Assembly (NCBI GenBank): GCA_964603785.1
Contig: CAZRWD010000008.1
Span: 45,188-109,187 of the forward strand
DNA length: 64,000 nt
Direction: 5' to 3'
From: CAZRWD01 sp964603785
GTDB lineage: Bacteria; Fermentibacterota; Fermentibacteria; Fermentibacterales; Fermentibacteraceae
Under the pieces are notes generated by a model. It had not been told where the DNA came from. It saw only the letters and a list, made by a program, of their open reading frames with translations, and did no database searches. Numbering within the stretch: the first letter of the stretch is position 1; every line of letters begins with the position of its first letter. Position numbers and translations under genes: made by a program. Positions 15,861-25,783 of this stretch are shown here, in pieces.

Positions 15861-18440
15861 GTGTTGCAGCCCGAAGATAACGACCAGGAAAGGTCCCTAC
15901 CCCATGGCCTCCCCTCAGGGGTCCCCGCCTCCGCCGGCGATCCCGGGGGCGTGACCCTCGACCCGGAGACGGAGCGGCTCCTCGACTCCTGCGGGATCGA
16001 CCGGGACGCCGCGGCCCGGCTCCTTCCCGGGATGCCCGAGGGCTGCTGGCCCCTGCGGTCGGGGAGTGCCATCCTCATGGTCGGCAGGCTGGATTCGGGC
16101 GAACGGCCGGTCTTCGCATGCAGGCCGGCCTCTGGGGAGGATCTCGAGCTCCATCTCCGGCGCATGCACGGCGACGATCCCGTCATGCTCGTCGACTCGG
16201 ACGGGAGGATCCACTTCCCGGGAGCAACGCTCACGGACCTCCTCGGAGCATCCCGCGGGGAGATGTCGGACATCTCCGACATCTTCCCGTCCGCCGGCGT
16301 CGCATCCATAACCTCGTCCATGAGGGAGTTCAGGCAGTCGGGCCAGGTCCTGCCCTTCACGGTCGAAACCCTCTCGTCCCGGGGGAGGCTCTCCCTCGTG
16401 GCTTCGACGCGCCTCTCCCCGGGCAACACGGACCTGTTCGAGCTGAAGCTCTCCACCCCCACGATCGGGATGTCGGACGTCTGTCCCGTGGAGACGAGCC
16501 TCGTCGACACCATCTTCAACAGCATACCGCTGCCCGCCATGACGATCACTTCCGAGGGCTCCATCAGGAGGGTCAACGAGGCCTTCGCGACCCTCACCGC
16601 CTCCCGCGGCATCCCCTCCCCCGTCGGCACGCACTTCTCGGGCTGGATCGCCGAGGACGAGCGGGAGGGGGTGGCCTCCATCCATTCGCAGCGCATCTCG
16701 GGCGGCATGGCGCCCTTCCGCTACATCGTCCGCACCTCCACCCTCGGCGGCACGGAGATGACATTCGAGGTGACGGCGCTCCTCCTCCCCGACGGCAGCG
16801 AGACGATGATCTTCATGCTGCCAGTAGATCCCGCGGAGGCGGGGGCGGCCTCGACAGGCACGGCGGGCGAGCTGTCGGCGATGCTCCCCGGGGTCCCCGA
16901 GTCGCAGGATCCGGCAAGGTCGATACTCGAGTTCATAAGGATAGGCACCGGGGCGTCCGGAGTCGCCCTGAGCACCTCGGGAGGCCTGCATACTGCTGGC
17001 GAGATACCGTCCGGACGGGACGGCACCCCGGAGTCCCGGGCGGCCCAGGACAGGGAGCCGGAGGTCTGGACCCGCACGGCGGACGACCTCTACACGCTGA
17101 GGCGCATCCTGAGACTGCGAGGCGGCCTGGCCCGCATCGAAATATTCGGACTGAGGTCGGATGCGCCCTCGGGGCTCGCGGCCCTCGTGCTCTCGCTGGT
17201 GCCCGTACTGGTCGACTACTGCGAGACGGTACAGGCGCAGAAGCACATAATGCAGACCTTCTCGGCGATCCTGGAGACCTGGGACTATCTCAGGATGGGC
17301 GATGCCGGCCCCGAGCGCTTCCTGGCCAGGGCCGCGGAGGTCACGGGTTCCGATGCGATAGTGATCTGGGGTCCGCCGGGTCCCGAGGGCTCGCTCCAGG
17401 TAGTGGCCTCCCACGGTCTTCCCGTAGAGGGGGAACCTCTCAACCTGGGTGTCGAGACATCCGCGGGCTGGGCATACACGCACAGCGAACCCGTCTATGT
17501 GGCCGACTCGGTCTCGGACGGCAGGTTCAGCGCGGCGGTCCAGGGCTTCAGGAGCGAGGTGGTGATCCCTCTCCAGAAGAGGCATGGACGGGCTTCGGGA
17601 GTCCTCCTGGCGGCGTCGAGGAGCCCCGGCGCCTTCCCCAATCCGACACCCGGCCTCTTCAGGCTGCTGTCGATCCCGCTGTCCTTCTGGCTCTTCCCCG
17701 AGAAGGGGGGTGGCGAGCCCGACTCCCGGACGAAGGCGGAGGGGGATCGGAATCTCGACCTGGAGGACGTCTTCCTCAGCCTGAGCCACAAGCTGCTGGC
17801 CCCGGGGAACGCGGTGAGGGGTTTCTGCGACCTCCTGTCGACGGGCAGGCTGGGCCCCCTCACGCCGGAGCAGGAGGAGGTTGTCTCGTCACTCTCGAGG
17901 TCGGCCGCGACGATGTCGGGCCAGACCGAGCGGCTCGTCTCCCTCCTCCGGCTCGAGATCCAGCCGGACCGGATGGAGTCCTCCTGGGGAAGGCCGCTCG
18001 AGGTGATCGAGGCTCTCGTGCCCGAGTTCGCCGCCAGGGCCGCGGCGGATGGTCTCCAGTTCACTCTCGACGCGCCGACCGGATCCTTCACGGCCTGCTT
18101 CGACAGGACCCGCCTGGAGGAGGTCTTCAGGAACCTGGCGGACAATGCGCTGAGATACAACAGGAAGGGCGGCTCGGTCACCGCGGTGGTCCGCCTGGAG
18201 AAGACCTCCTGGATACTCGAGGTCGAGGATACCGGGCGAGGCATACCCTCCCGCGCGCTCCCCTTCATCTTCGACAGGTTCTACCGGGGACAGGACGACG
18301 AGGGTGCGGGACTGGGCATCGGGCTGTCCATCGTGCGCAGGTTCGCCGAGCTGATGGGCGGCACCGTGAACGTCTTCAGCAGGGAGGGCAGCGGCTCCCG
18401 CTTCACCCTCAGGCTGCCGGTCAGCGGCAGGGCGGAGTGA
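15861..18440 (+). CDS. Soluble sensor histidine kinase with PAS and GAF domains
   Basis: The 859-residue protein has no convincing membrane helix. PAS-like regions lie at about 60-200 (MLVDSDGRIHFPGATLTDLL) and 205-320 (SIPLPAMTITSEGSIRRVNE). A GAF domain spans about 475-615. HisKA has His643 in SLSHKLLAP, and the HATPase carries NLADNALRYNRKGG (N box), VEDTGRGIP (G1), FIFDRFYRG (F box) and GAGLGIGLSIVRRF (G2). It would sense an intracellular signal and phosphorylate an unlinked response regulator; none is adjacent. The TTG start at 15861 has GGAGGAG upstream. It is the first gene of a seven-gene plus-strand run and is divergent from the PTS IIA-like gene. Confidence 0.88.
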   Translation: MLQPEDNDQERSLPHGLPSGVPASAGDPGGVTLDPETERLLDSCGIDRDAAARLLPGMPEGCWPLRSGSAILMVGRLDSGERPVFACRPASGEDLELHLRRMHGDDPVMLVDSDGRIHFPGATLTDLLGASRGEMSDISDIFPSAGVASITSSMREFRQSGQVLPFTVETLSSRGRLSLVASTRLSPGNTDLFELKLSTPTIGMSDVCPVETSLVDTIFNSIPLPAMTITSEGSIRRVNEAFATLTASRGIPSPVGTHFSGWIAEDEREGVASIHSQRISGGMAPFRYIVRTSTLGGTEMTFEVTALLLPDGSETMIFMLPVDPAEAGAASTGTAGELSAMLPGVPESQDPARSILEFIRIGTGASGVALSTSGGLHTAGEIPSGRDGTPESRAAQDREPEVWTRTADDLYTLRRILRLRGGLARIEIFGLRSDAPSGLAALVLSLVPVLVDYCETVQAQKHIMQTFSAILETWDYLRMGDAGPERFLARAAEVTGSDAIVIWGPPGPEGSLQVVASHGLPVEGEPLNLGVETSAGWAYTHSEPVYVADSVSDGRFSAAVQGFRSEVVIPLQKRHGRASGVLLAASRSPGAFPNPTPGLFRLLSIPLSFWLFPEKGGGEPDSRTKAEGDRNLDLEDVFLSLSHKLLAPGNAVRGFCDLLSTGRLGPLTPEQEEVVSSLSRSAATMSGQTERLVSLLRLEIQPDRMESSWGRPLEVIEALVPEFAARAAADGLQFTLDAPTGSFTACFDRTRLEEVFRNLADNALRYNRKGGSVTAVVRLEKTSWILEVEDTGRGIPSRALPFIFDRFYRGQDDEGAGLGIGLSIVRRFAELMGGTVNVFSREGSGSRFTLRLPVSGRAE

Positions 18441-18447
18441 CCGCAGG

Positions 18448-19473
<1,026 letters not shown>

Positions 19474-19479
19474 GAGGGC

Positions 19480-20562
19480 ATGAAGATGAAGAGGACGGCC
19501 AGATACCTCGCGCTCCAGTGCGAGAGCAGGCCGGCTCCCGGGACCGTCTCGGCGCTGGTGCTCATGGAGACGCTGCTGCTCGGGGCATGGACCGTCCTGC
19601 TGGCCTCGATCCTCAGGTTCCTCGGCATCCAGTATGCCGGCTACATGCCCGTGACGTTCCTCGCCTCGGCGAACCTGCTCGCCTGGCTCGAGCGGCCCAG
19701 CCCGGGCACCCGCAGCGACCCCCTCTCGGCCTCGGGCCTGGCCGAGGTCGACGGCACCGGGAGGATCCCCCCCGCATGGAAGACCCTGGTCAGGATACTC
19801 CTGACCCCCGCATCGGTCCTCGTCCTCTTCCTGGGGATGCTCCCCGCCCTCGCGGGGAGGCGCTCCCTCCCCGAGGCAGCCGCCGGGGTCAGGCTGGTCC
19901 CCCTCGACCCCTCCCTGGACCCCAGGCCCCTCGAGGCGATCCTGAGGGACCGCGGCAAGAGGATCAGGAACGTCATAGGACGGATCGTCCTGTCCGTGGC
20001 CGCGACCGCCCTCGTCCTCGTGGTCGACCTTCCGGAGCCCGGGAGGCCGGAGAACGCCGGCGATACGATCTACGAGGACATGTCGGCCGAGGACATCAGG
20101 CTGATGACCTTCTACCTCGAGATGAAGGAGCGATTCCCCGACAGCATCGAGTACCACGTGAGGCTGGCGAGCCTCTACTACAGGTACGACATGGCCGTGG
20201 ACCTCGCAGCCGAGCTGCGCGAGATCGGCAGGCTCGACCCCCGGCATCCGATGCTTCTCCTGTCCGGGGATGCCGAGACGGGGTTCGACGATCTGGTGAC
20301 CGACGGGCAGGAGTTCCCCCGCATGGGAGAGCGGGGGTTCGGGCCTCACGGTGTCGAGATCCCCGGGAGTGCGGCGGATTCGTCGGCTGCGGCCGACTCC
20401 GCGTCCGCCCCGGACTCCGCGGCCGTCCAGGAGGACTCCACAGGCGGGATCGGAGGAGAGGAGGCGGGACCGGGGCAGACAGGCACCGGTGTCGAGCCTG
20501 CACCCGCACCGGAGAACGGACCGCCGGCCGGGGAGTCCGCCCCCGAAGCGGGAGGTGCCTGA
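19480..20562 (+). CDS. Membrane protein of unknown function between queA and tgt
   Basis: The 360-residue product has hydrophobic segments near 25-45, 50-70, 105-125 and 165-182. A helical TPR-like region lies at 190-260 (FYLEMKERFPDSIEYHVRLA, then LYYRYDMAVDLAAELREIG). The tail beyond residue 285 is rich in Ala, Ser, Asp, Pro and Gly and probably disordered. I do not recognise the family. It starts six bases after queA and ends with a TGA that is in frame with tgt, which begins two codons later. Its place between two queuosine genes may be operon coincidence; no transporter signature is visible. Confidence 0.7.
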   Translation: MKMKRTARYLALQCESRPAPGTVSALVLMETLLLGAWTVLLASILRFLGIQYAGYMPVTFLASANLLAWLERPSPGTRSDPLSASGLAEVDGTGRIPPAWKTLVRILLTPASVLVLFLGMLPALAGRRSLPEAAAGVRLVPLDPSLDPRPLEAILRDRGKRIRNVIGRIVLSVAATALVLVVDLPEPGRPENAGDTIYEDMSAEDIRLMTFYLEMKERFPDSIEYHVRLASLYYRYDMAVDLAAELREIGRLDPRHPMLLLSGDAETGFDDLVTDGQEFPRMGERGFGPHGVEIPGSAADSSAAADSASAPDSAAVQEDSTGGIGGEEAGPGQTGTGVEPAPAPENGPPAGESAPEAGGA

Positions 20563-20565
20563 CCC

Positions 20566-21690
20566 CTGGCCGGAGCCTGCTTCTCACTGCGGTCGGTCTG
20601 CGGCGGTGCGCGGAGGGGCACGCTCCACCTGCCGCACGGATCCGTCGAGACGCCGGCGTTCATGCCCGTCGGCACCCAGGGCACCGTCAAGACGGTCAGG
20701 GCTGGAGACCTCGAATCCCTCGGCTTCCGACTCATCCTCGCCAACACCTATCACCTGTACCTCAGACCGGGAGTCGAGGTGATCGAGGGGGCGGGCGGCC
20801 TCCACGGCTTCTGCGGCTGGAACGGCAACATCCTCACCGACAGCGGCGGCTTCCAGCTCTGGAGCCTGTCCACGCTCAGGAGGCGGACCAGGGACGGCTA
20901 CGAGTTCCAGAGCCACATCGACGGCTCCAGGCACCTGCTGACGCCGGAGAGGGTCGTCGACCTGCAGACCGCGTTCGGAAGCGACATCATGATGGTGCTG
21001 GACGAGTGCCTCGAGCAGCCCTCGTCCAGGGCGAGGACGGAGGAGTCCCTCGATCTAACCCTGTCCTGGGCCGAGAGGGCGCGCGCCCGGCACCCGGGGG
21101 GCGGGGCCACGATGTTCGGGATCGTCCAGGGAGGTGCATGGGCCGACCTCCGGGAGAGGGCCGCCAGGGGGGTCGTCGCCCTCGATTTCGACGGATATGC
21201 GATCGGCGGCGTCTCAGTGGGGGAGGCGCGGCCGGCCATGGAGGCGGCGGTCGGCAGCGCATGCGCCAATCTGCCCGCGGACAGGGCCAGATACCTGATG
21301 GGCGTCGGGAAGCCGGCCGACATCGTGGACTTCGTGGCAATGGGGATCGACATGTTCGACTGCGTCGTGCCGACGAGGAACGCGAGAGGCGGGGCCTTCT
21401 TCGTGCCGGGAGGCCATCTCAACATCAGGAACTCCCGCTTCAGGGACGACTTCGGCCCGGTCCTCCCGGGCTGCCCGTGCCCGGCCTGCACCGGCCACTC
21501 GAGGGCCTACCTGAGACACCTGTTCCTGGCCCGGGAGTGGCTCGCCCCGATCCTCGCGACACTCCACAACCTGGCCTTCTACGCGGGGCTTCTCGCGGAG
21601 GTGCGGGCGGCCGTGGAGGAGGACAGGTTCCCGGAGTACCGCCGTGACTTCCACGCCCGCGCGGCGATGTTCGACCCTTCGTCCGCATGA
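20566..21690 (+). CDS. tgt: Queuine/preQ1 tRNA-guanine transglycosylase (CTG start)
   Basis: Tgt swaps guanine 34 of certain tRNAs for preQ1. Motifs are ETPAFMPVGTQGTVK, ANTYHLYLRPG, TDSGGFQLWSL, DIMMVLDEC, FGIVQGG, GGVSVGE, MGVGKPADIVDFVAMGIDMFDCV (split here: MGVGKPADIV, GIDMFDCVVPTRNAR) and the zinc site CPCPAC with a later His. The family N-terminus (RRGTLHLPHGSVETPAF) lies before the first ATG at 20662. Between the previous stop (20560) and that ATG there is no ATG, GTG or TTG, only CTG at 20566, 20587 and 20629. CTG 20566 has GGAGG ten bases upstream, giving 374 residues, a normal length. It overlaps the next gene as ATGA. Confidence 0.94.
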   Translation: MAGACFSLRSVCGGARRGTLHLPHGSVETPAFMPVGTQGTVKTVRAGDLESLGFRLILANTYHLYLRPGVEVIEGAGGLHGFCGWNGNILTDSGGFQLWSLSTLRRRTRDGYEFQSHIDGSRHLLTPERVVDLQTAFGSDIMMVLDECLEQPSSRARTEESLDLTLSWAERARARHPGGGATMFGIVQGGAWADLRERAARGVVALDFDGYAIGGVSVGEARPAMEAAVGSACANLPADRARYLMGVGKPADIVDFVAMGIDMFDCVVPTRNARGGAFFVPGGHLNIRNSRFRDDFGPVLPGCPCPACTGHSRAYLRHLFLAREWLAPILATLHNLAFYAGLLAEVRAAVEEDRFPEYRRDFHARAAMFDPSSA

Positions 21691-22913
21691 TCGAGCGTCT
21701 CGAGATAGCCGCGCTGGGCAACGGGGTGGGCGGCGTGGCGAGGCCGGACGGAGCCCCGGTAACCTTCGTGAGGGGAGCGCTGCCGGGGGAGACCGTCCTC
21801 TGCGAGATCACGAGGACGACCTCCAGGTGGAGGGAGGCGGCGCTCGTCGAGGTCGTATCGGCATCGCCGGACAGGATCGAGCCCCCCTGTCCATGCTGCG
21901 GCAGGTGCGGCGGGTGCCCGATGATGCACCTCTCCTACGGCGGACAGCTCGAATGGAAGCGGGAATGGCTCTCGGCAGCCCTCGCCAGGTCGGGGTGCGA
22001 GGCTCCGGTTCCACTCCCGGCCGTTCCGTCCCCTCTCGAGACCGGATACAGGAACAGGGTCTCCTTCGCGGTCGAGCGGGGCATGCTCAACCTGCACGAG
22101 TACAGGGGCGGTCTCACCCCCGTGGATGACTGCCTCCTCCTCCACGATCCGGGACGCGCGATCCTGGGCGACCTCCGGCACGCGCTGGGGGGCTGGACGG
22201 GGAAGGCTGCGGTGAGGACCAGCTTCCTGACCGGGCGAACCCTCGTCGAGCTGGAGGGTCGGGGGGACGAGCCCTGTCCGGCCGTCCCCGGGGTTGATGT
22301 CTGGACGGGACCGAGCGGGCGGACGGAGCCTTCCCGGGAAGGTGCCGCCCCTCTCGTGGAGGAGATCGCCGGGTGCAGGATCGAGGTTCCCCCGGGCGGG
22401 TTCTTCCAGGTCAACACCCCGGCCGCCTCCATCATGGCGCTCCGGATCCGGGAGGAGCTGACCGGGACCGGCAGGCTCCTCGACCTGTATGCGGGGGCGG
22501 GGGCGCTCTCGCTGCCGCTCGCATCCGCCGGATGGGACGTCACCTGCGTTGAGACATGCGGACGGTCGGTCGAGTCCGGGCGCAGATCGGCGGCGGAAGC
22601 GGGGATCGACCGCGTGGAGTTCGTGAGGGCGGATGCGGGGGCCTTCCTGGCGTCGGTCGGCGGTCATGGAGCGTTCGACGCCGTCATGGCCGACCCGCCG
22701 CGCACCGGGCTGGGTCCGGGTGTCGCGGCGGCACTGGCCGCGCTCGGCGCGGAGACCGTGGTGATGGTGAGCTGCAACCCCCACACGCTGGCCAGGGACC
22801 TCTCCGCCCTGTCCGATGCCTACTCTATAGACACCATCAGCATCCATGACATGTTTCCCCAGACGGACCACGTCGAGACGGTGACAATCCTGTCAGGCAG
22901 ACAGGGGAGGTGA
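21687..22913 (+). CDS. rumA: RumA/TrmA-type RNA (uracil-5-)-methyltransferase
   Basis: The enzyme methylates C5 of a uridine in 23S rRNA or tRNA using SAM. A TRAM-like N-terminus (ALGNGVGGVARPDG) precedes the iron-sulfur cysteines in CPCCGRCGGCPMMHL. The methyltransferase has FFQVNTPAA, LLDLYAGAGALSLPLA, MADPPRTGLG and the catalytic Cys in VSCNPHTLARDL. At 408 residues it is a usual length. The family has several target sites (RlmC, RlmD, TrmA) that cannot be told apart by eye; the 4Fe-4S motif favours the rRNA enzymes. It starts in an ATGA overlap with tgt, so two RNA-modification genes are translated together. Confidence 0.9.
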   Translation: MIERLEIAALGNGVGGVARPDGAPVTFVRGALPGETVLCEITRTTSRWREAALVEVVSASPDRIEPPCPCCGRCGGCPMMHLSYGGQLEWKREWLSAALARSGCEAPVPLPAVPSPLETGYRNRVSFAVERGMLNLHEYRGGLTPVDDCLLLHDPGRAILGDLRHALGGWTGKAAVRTSFLTGRTLVELEGRGDEPCPAVPGVDVWTGPSGRTEPSREGAAPLVEEIAGCRIEVPPGGFFQVNTPAASIMALRIREELTGTGRLLDLYAGAGALSLPLASAGWDVTCVETCGRSVESGRRSAAEAGIDRVEFVRADAGAFLASVGGHGAFDAVMADPPRTGLGPGVAAALAALGAETVVMVSCNPHTLARDLSALSDAYSIDTISIHDMFPQTDHVETVTILSGRQGR

Positions 22914-22917
22914 GCCT

Positions 22918-24327
22918 GTGGTGTCGATGATGCTCCTCATGTGCGCCCTGTCCGCATCCGCCGGCCCATGGCCCGGCTGGATCGCGCCCGAGCACCCGCT
23001 CTCCCCCTGGATCCTTCACGCCAGGCTCGGCGACGGTCCCGACGGGCCGTCCATCCTGCCCGGCGAGGCCTCCCCCGAGCTGCGCGGCAGGGTCCCGGAG
23101 GGGGTGTACGGATACCTGTCCGGGACAGGAATCGGCAGCAGGGCGCGTGATGCGGGCGGCGCGGGCCTCCTCGGCCTCGCGCTGACCACCGCCGCCGAGG
23201 CGGTGGACTCGGATGGGACGCAGACCAGGGCGGGCCTCGCCCTGGAGGCCTGCCTCGAACCGGTGCCGGGGCTGCGCCTGCACGAGAGGCTGTCGGTCTG
23301 GGCGTCCTCCGACGAGGAGGCCCCCTCGGGCTTCACCCCCTTCCACGAAGGCGTGGAGCAGGGCAGGCACCTCTATGTCGACTGGGGATATGCCGCATGG
23401 GAGGGCGGGGCTTTCGGCGCGTCGTTCGGCAGGATCCCGAGGGTCTGGGGGCCCGGGAGGTTCACGAGCCTGCTCCTGTCTAACAACAGCCCGCCCCTGG
23501 ACATGCTGGAGGTATTCTGGAGACCTTCGCGGAGGTTCTCGTTCACGGGCTTCACGGCTTCGGTCGAGAGCGACTCGGCCACCTACCTCACCGCCCACAG
23601 GATAGACGCAGCCCCGTTCGAATGGCTGGAGGTGGGTCTCTCGGAGACGATCCTGTTCAGGAGCGCCGGGCTGGAGCTCGCGTACATGAACCCCATCGTC
23701 CCGTGGTATCCCGTGCAGTGGAACGAGCGCGACGACGACAACGCCATGATGGGCATCGACGCGACGATCTCCCCCGGAGGGGCCTCCGCCCTCTACTGCG
23801 AGCTGCTCCTCGACGACATCCAGTACCAGACGGAGTGGGGCAGGCCGAACAAGATCGGCTGGACCCTCGGAGCCACGGCGCAGGCTCTCGGATCGGCCGC
23901 CACCCTCGAGTACACCAGGATAGACAGGTACGTCTACAGCCAGAAGCTTCCCAGGAACTACTACCTCCACCACGGGGATATCATCGGCTCCCCGCTCGGT
24001 CCCGACTGCGACAGGATCACCCTCGGCCTCTCTTCGGCAGCCGCATGGCCCGTCATGATCGATCTGAGGCTGGATCATGCGAGGCATGGCGAGGGGACGG
24101 TCTACGAGGGCTATCCGGACTCGGTGCAGGCAGGGGGCCCCTTCCCTTCCGGAGTGGTGGAGCACTCCACCGGCGCCCGCGCCGGGGTGTCCCTGTACCT
24201 CGGAACGGGGTACGAAGCCCACGGCTTCGTGTCGCACCGCTGGGTGCGCAACGCAGGGCACGTGAGGGGGGCCGCCGGGGACTCCACCGTGTTCGGGCTG
24301 GAACTCCTGGGGAGGTTCGGCCTGTAA
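22918..24327 (+). CDS. Wzi-like outer membrane beta-barrel protein
   Basis: The 469-residue protein has a short signal peptide (MMLLMCALSASAGPWPG) and alternating hydrophobic strands to a C-terminal GLELLGRFGL. Matches to the capsule-assembly Wzi family are RVWGPGRFTSLLLSNNSPPL, AYMNPIVPWYPVQWNERDDD and ELLLDDIQ. Wzi anchors capsule polysaccharide at the cell surface in enterics; family members elsewhere are mostly uncharacterised barrels. The GTG start at 22918 has GGGGAGG upstream, overlapping the previous stop. No polysaccharide genes flank it, so the ligand is unknown. Confidence 0.78.
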   Translation: MVSMMLLMCALSASAGPWPGWIAPEHPLSPWILHARLGDGPDGPSILPGEASPELRGRVPEGVYGYLSGTGIGSRARDAGGAGLLGLALTTAAEAVDSDGTQTRAGLALEACLEPVPGLRLHERLSVWASSDEEAPSGFTPFHEGVEQGRHLYVDWGYAAWEGGAFGASFGRIPRVWGPGRFTSLLLSNNSPPLDMLEVFWRPSRRFSFTGFTASVESDSATYLTAHRIDAAPFEWLEVGLSETILFRSAGLELAYMNPIVPWYPVQWNERDDDNAMMGIDATISPGGASALYCELLLDDIQYQTEWGRPNKIGWTLGATAQALGSAATLEYTRIDRYVYSQKLPRNYYLHHGDIIGSPLGPDCDRITLGLSSAAAWPVMIDLRLDHARHGEGTVYEGYPDSVQAGGPFPSGVVEHSTGARAGVSLYLGTGYEAHGFVSHRWVRNAGHVRGAAGDSTVFGLELLGRFGL

Positions 24328-24383
24328 CCGCGGGCGGGCTGCGGCCGTCCATCCCTGCAGGAAGGCTTCAGAGGAGGTTTGGG

Positions 24384-25181
24384 ATGCGTATCGTGCCCTG
24401 CATGCTCGCTCCGGTCCTCGCCTGCTCGCTGACGGCCGGCTGCGTGAGGGTGACCGAGGTCCGGGAGTTCTCGTGGGAGGCGGTTCCCGGCTGCGTGCTC
24501 GATCTGTCGACCTTCAACGGGGACGTGACCGTGGTCGGCGGTGCGGACGGGATGATCACGGCGACGGTAACCATCTCGGCCACGGGTGACTCGGCCTCCC
24601 TCTCGCGTGTGGAGGTCGCCGTCGTGGAGGGGCGCGAGTCGTCCGTAACCGTCGGACGAACCGACGGCGTGCACAATCCGGCCGCCTCGATCGAGGTCTC
24701 GGTCCCTTCCTCCGTGCGCGTCGGAACGGTGACCACCTCCAACGGCGACATCCGTCTCGATCGCACCGGTGGCGACATGACCCTCTCGACCTCCAACGGG
24801 GACATCACCGCCACGGACTGCACCGGGACGGTCGCGGCATCCAGCTCGAACGGGAGCGTCACGCTGGCTGGAGGTTCGCTCGGGATCTCGTCCGTCTCCA
24901 CATCCAACGGCAACATCCGGGCCGATGCGGCGGCATTCCTGCAGCCCGCGTCGGTGGAGACCTCCAACGGTTCGATAACCCTGGGGCTTCTCGAGGGCTG
25001 CGGAGCGGTTCTATCCCTGTCGACCTCGAACGGATCGACGACCGTCGAGGGCGAGGGGTTCACCGTCGTGGAGACCGGGAGGAGCGGAGGCTCCGCGGTC
25101 TTCGGCGGGGGTGGGGCGGCCGTGGAGCTGAACACCTCCAACGGCTCGATATCCCTGCGGTCGGGACCCCTGGGGGGCTAG
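24384..25181 (+). CDS. DUF4097-type beta-repeat lipoprotein
   Basis: The 265-residue protein has a lipobox ending at Cys20 (SLTAGC) and a body of short beta repeats. Seven S-N-G units (TSNGDI, TSNGDI, SSNGSV, TSNGNI, TSNGSI, TSNGST, TSNGSI) are spaced 16-35 residues apart, the pattern of DUF4097 beta-helix proteins (head-decoration/adhesin-like fold). It is probably anchored in the outer or inner membrane by lipidation; function is unknown. GAGGAGG lies before ATG 24384. The stop codon shares the palindrome CTAG with the stop of the opposing gene. Confidence 0.82.
   Translation: MRIVPCMLAPVLACSLTAGCVRVTEVREFSWEAVPGCVLDLSTFNGDVTVVGGADGMITATVTISATGDSASLSRVEVAVVEGRESSVTVGRTDGVHNPAASIEVSVPSSVRVGTVTTSNGDIRLDRTGGDMTLSTSNGDITATDCTGTVAASSSNGSVTLAGGSLGISSVSTSNGNIRADAAAFLQPASVETSNGSITLGLLEGCGAVLSLSTSNGSTTVEGEGFTVVETGRSGGSAVFGGGGAAVELNTSNGSISLRSGPLGG
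24735..25161 (+). repeat. Seven in-frame Ser-Asn-Gly repeats inside the DUF4097 gene
   Basis: The DNA word ACCTCCAACGG or a close variant recurs at the start of each repeat, always in frame (first copy 24735, last near 25133). Spacing varies from about 48 to 105 bases. This is a protein repeat, not an intergenic or CRISPR-like repeat. Confidence 0.8.
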
Positions 25182-25780
25182 TCCCCGAAGAGCCCCTTGA
25201 TCGAGCCCCAGGTCCTCTCCTCCAGAGCCGAGAGGATCGTGCAGTGGACCCTCCTGAGCTGGTCGCCGAGGGTGGCCTCCCATTCCTGCCCGTCGGGGCT
25301 CCAGAAGCTGTGCGGCACGGGCAGGGCCTCGATGTCCATGACGGGGTGGGGCGACCCGTTCCATTCGGAGTGCCTGGTCACCACCCAGAAGTCCCCTCCG
25401 ATCTGGACGGGCGGGAAGTGCTCGACATAGACCGCCGAGTAGTGGACAGCCACCCCGGTGGTCGCATCCACCGTCTGCGCCGGGCCGGCGGCACCGCCGC
25501 TCATGAGCCGCACCCCGAAGAGGTCCGTGTCCCACATGAGGTGGTAGGACCCTACATGATGAAAGAACCAGTACTCGGTCGTCGTCACGAGGCATCCCTG
25601 CGACCCGGCGCAGAAGTCCTCCAGGTCGAACCAGGTGCCGTAGAAGGCCTTGTCGTAGGATAGCCACGCGGCCGTACCGTCGTCGTACTGGAGGACGTCG
25701 TAGGCGGCAGGCGCGGGCAGGGGCCCGACGGGCGCCGCCTGAAGGCCCCCCGCAGCGGACAGGGCCAGGAGGGGGATCAT
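25178..25780 (-). CDS. Secreted protein with C-terminal WGSIKGLFG motif, copy 2
   Basis: The product has 200 residues. A short signal (MIPLLALSAAGGLQA) is followed by a mature region that is clearly homologous to the upstream neighbour. Shared blocks are VLQYDDGTAAWLSY, FYGTWFDLEDF, EYWFFHHVGSY, QIGGDFWVV and the ending TWGSIKGLFGD. No enzyme motif is recognised; the aromatic-rich beta pattern suggests a small extracellular binding or Ig/jelly-roll-like fold. The start ATG is four bases past the stop of copy 1, and its ribosome binding site is GGGAGG, formed by the last codons of copy 1. The two should be co-translated. Confidence 0.72.
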   Translation of the reverse strand: MIPLLALSAAGGLQAAPVGPLPAPAAYDVLQYDDGTAAWLSYDKAFYGTWFDLEDFCAGSQGCLVTTTEYWFFHHVGSYHLMWDTDLFGVRLMSGGAAGPAQTVDATTGVAVHYSAVYVEHFPPVQIGGDFWVVTRHSEWNGSPHPVMDIEALPVPHSFWSPDGQEWEATLGDQLRRVHCTILSALEERTWGSIKGLFGD

Positions 25781-25783
25781 CGC

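Noticed and set aside
20560..20562. TGA as a recoded codon joining the membrane protein to Tgt
   Set aside because: No selenocysteine-type element or family support is seen, and CTG 20566 has a good binding site.
24735..25161. Regular DNA repeats suggesting a CRISPR-like or satellite array
   Set aside because: The repeats are always in frame and encode the S-N-G units of a DUF4097 protein; spacing is irregular.
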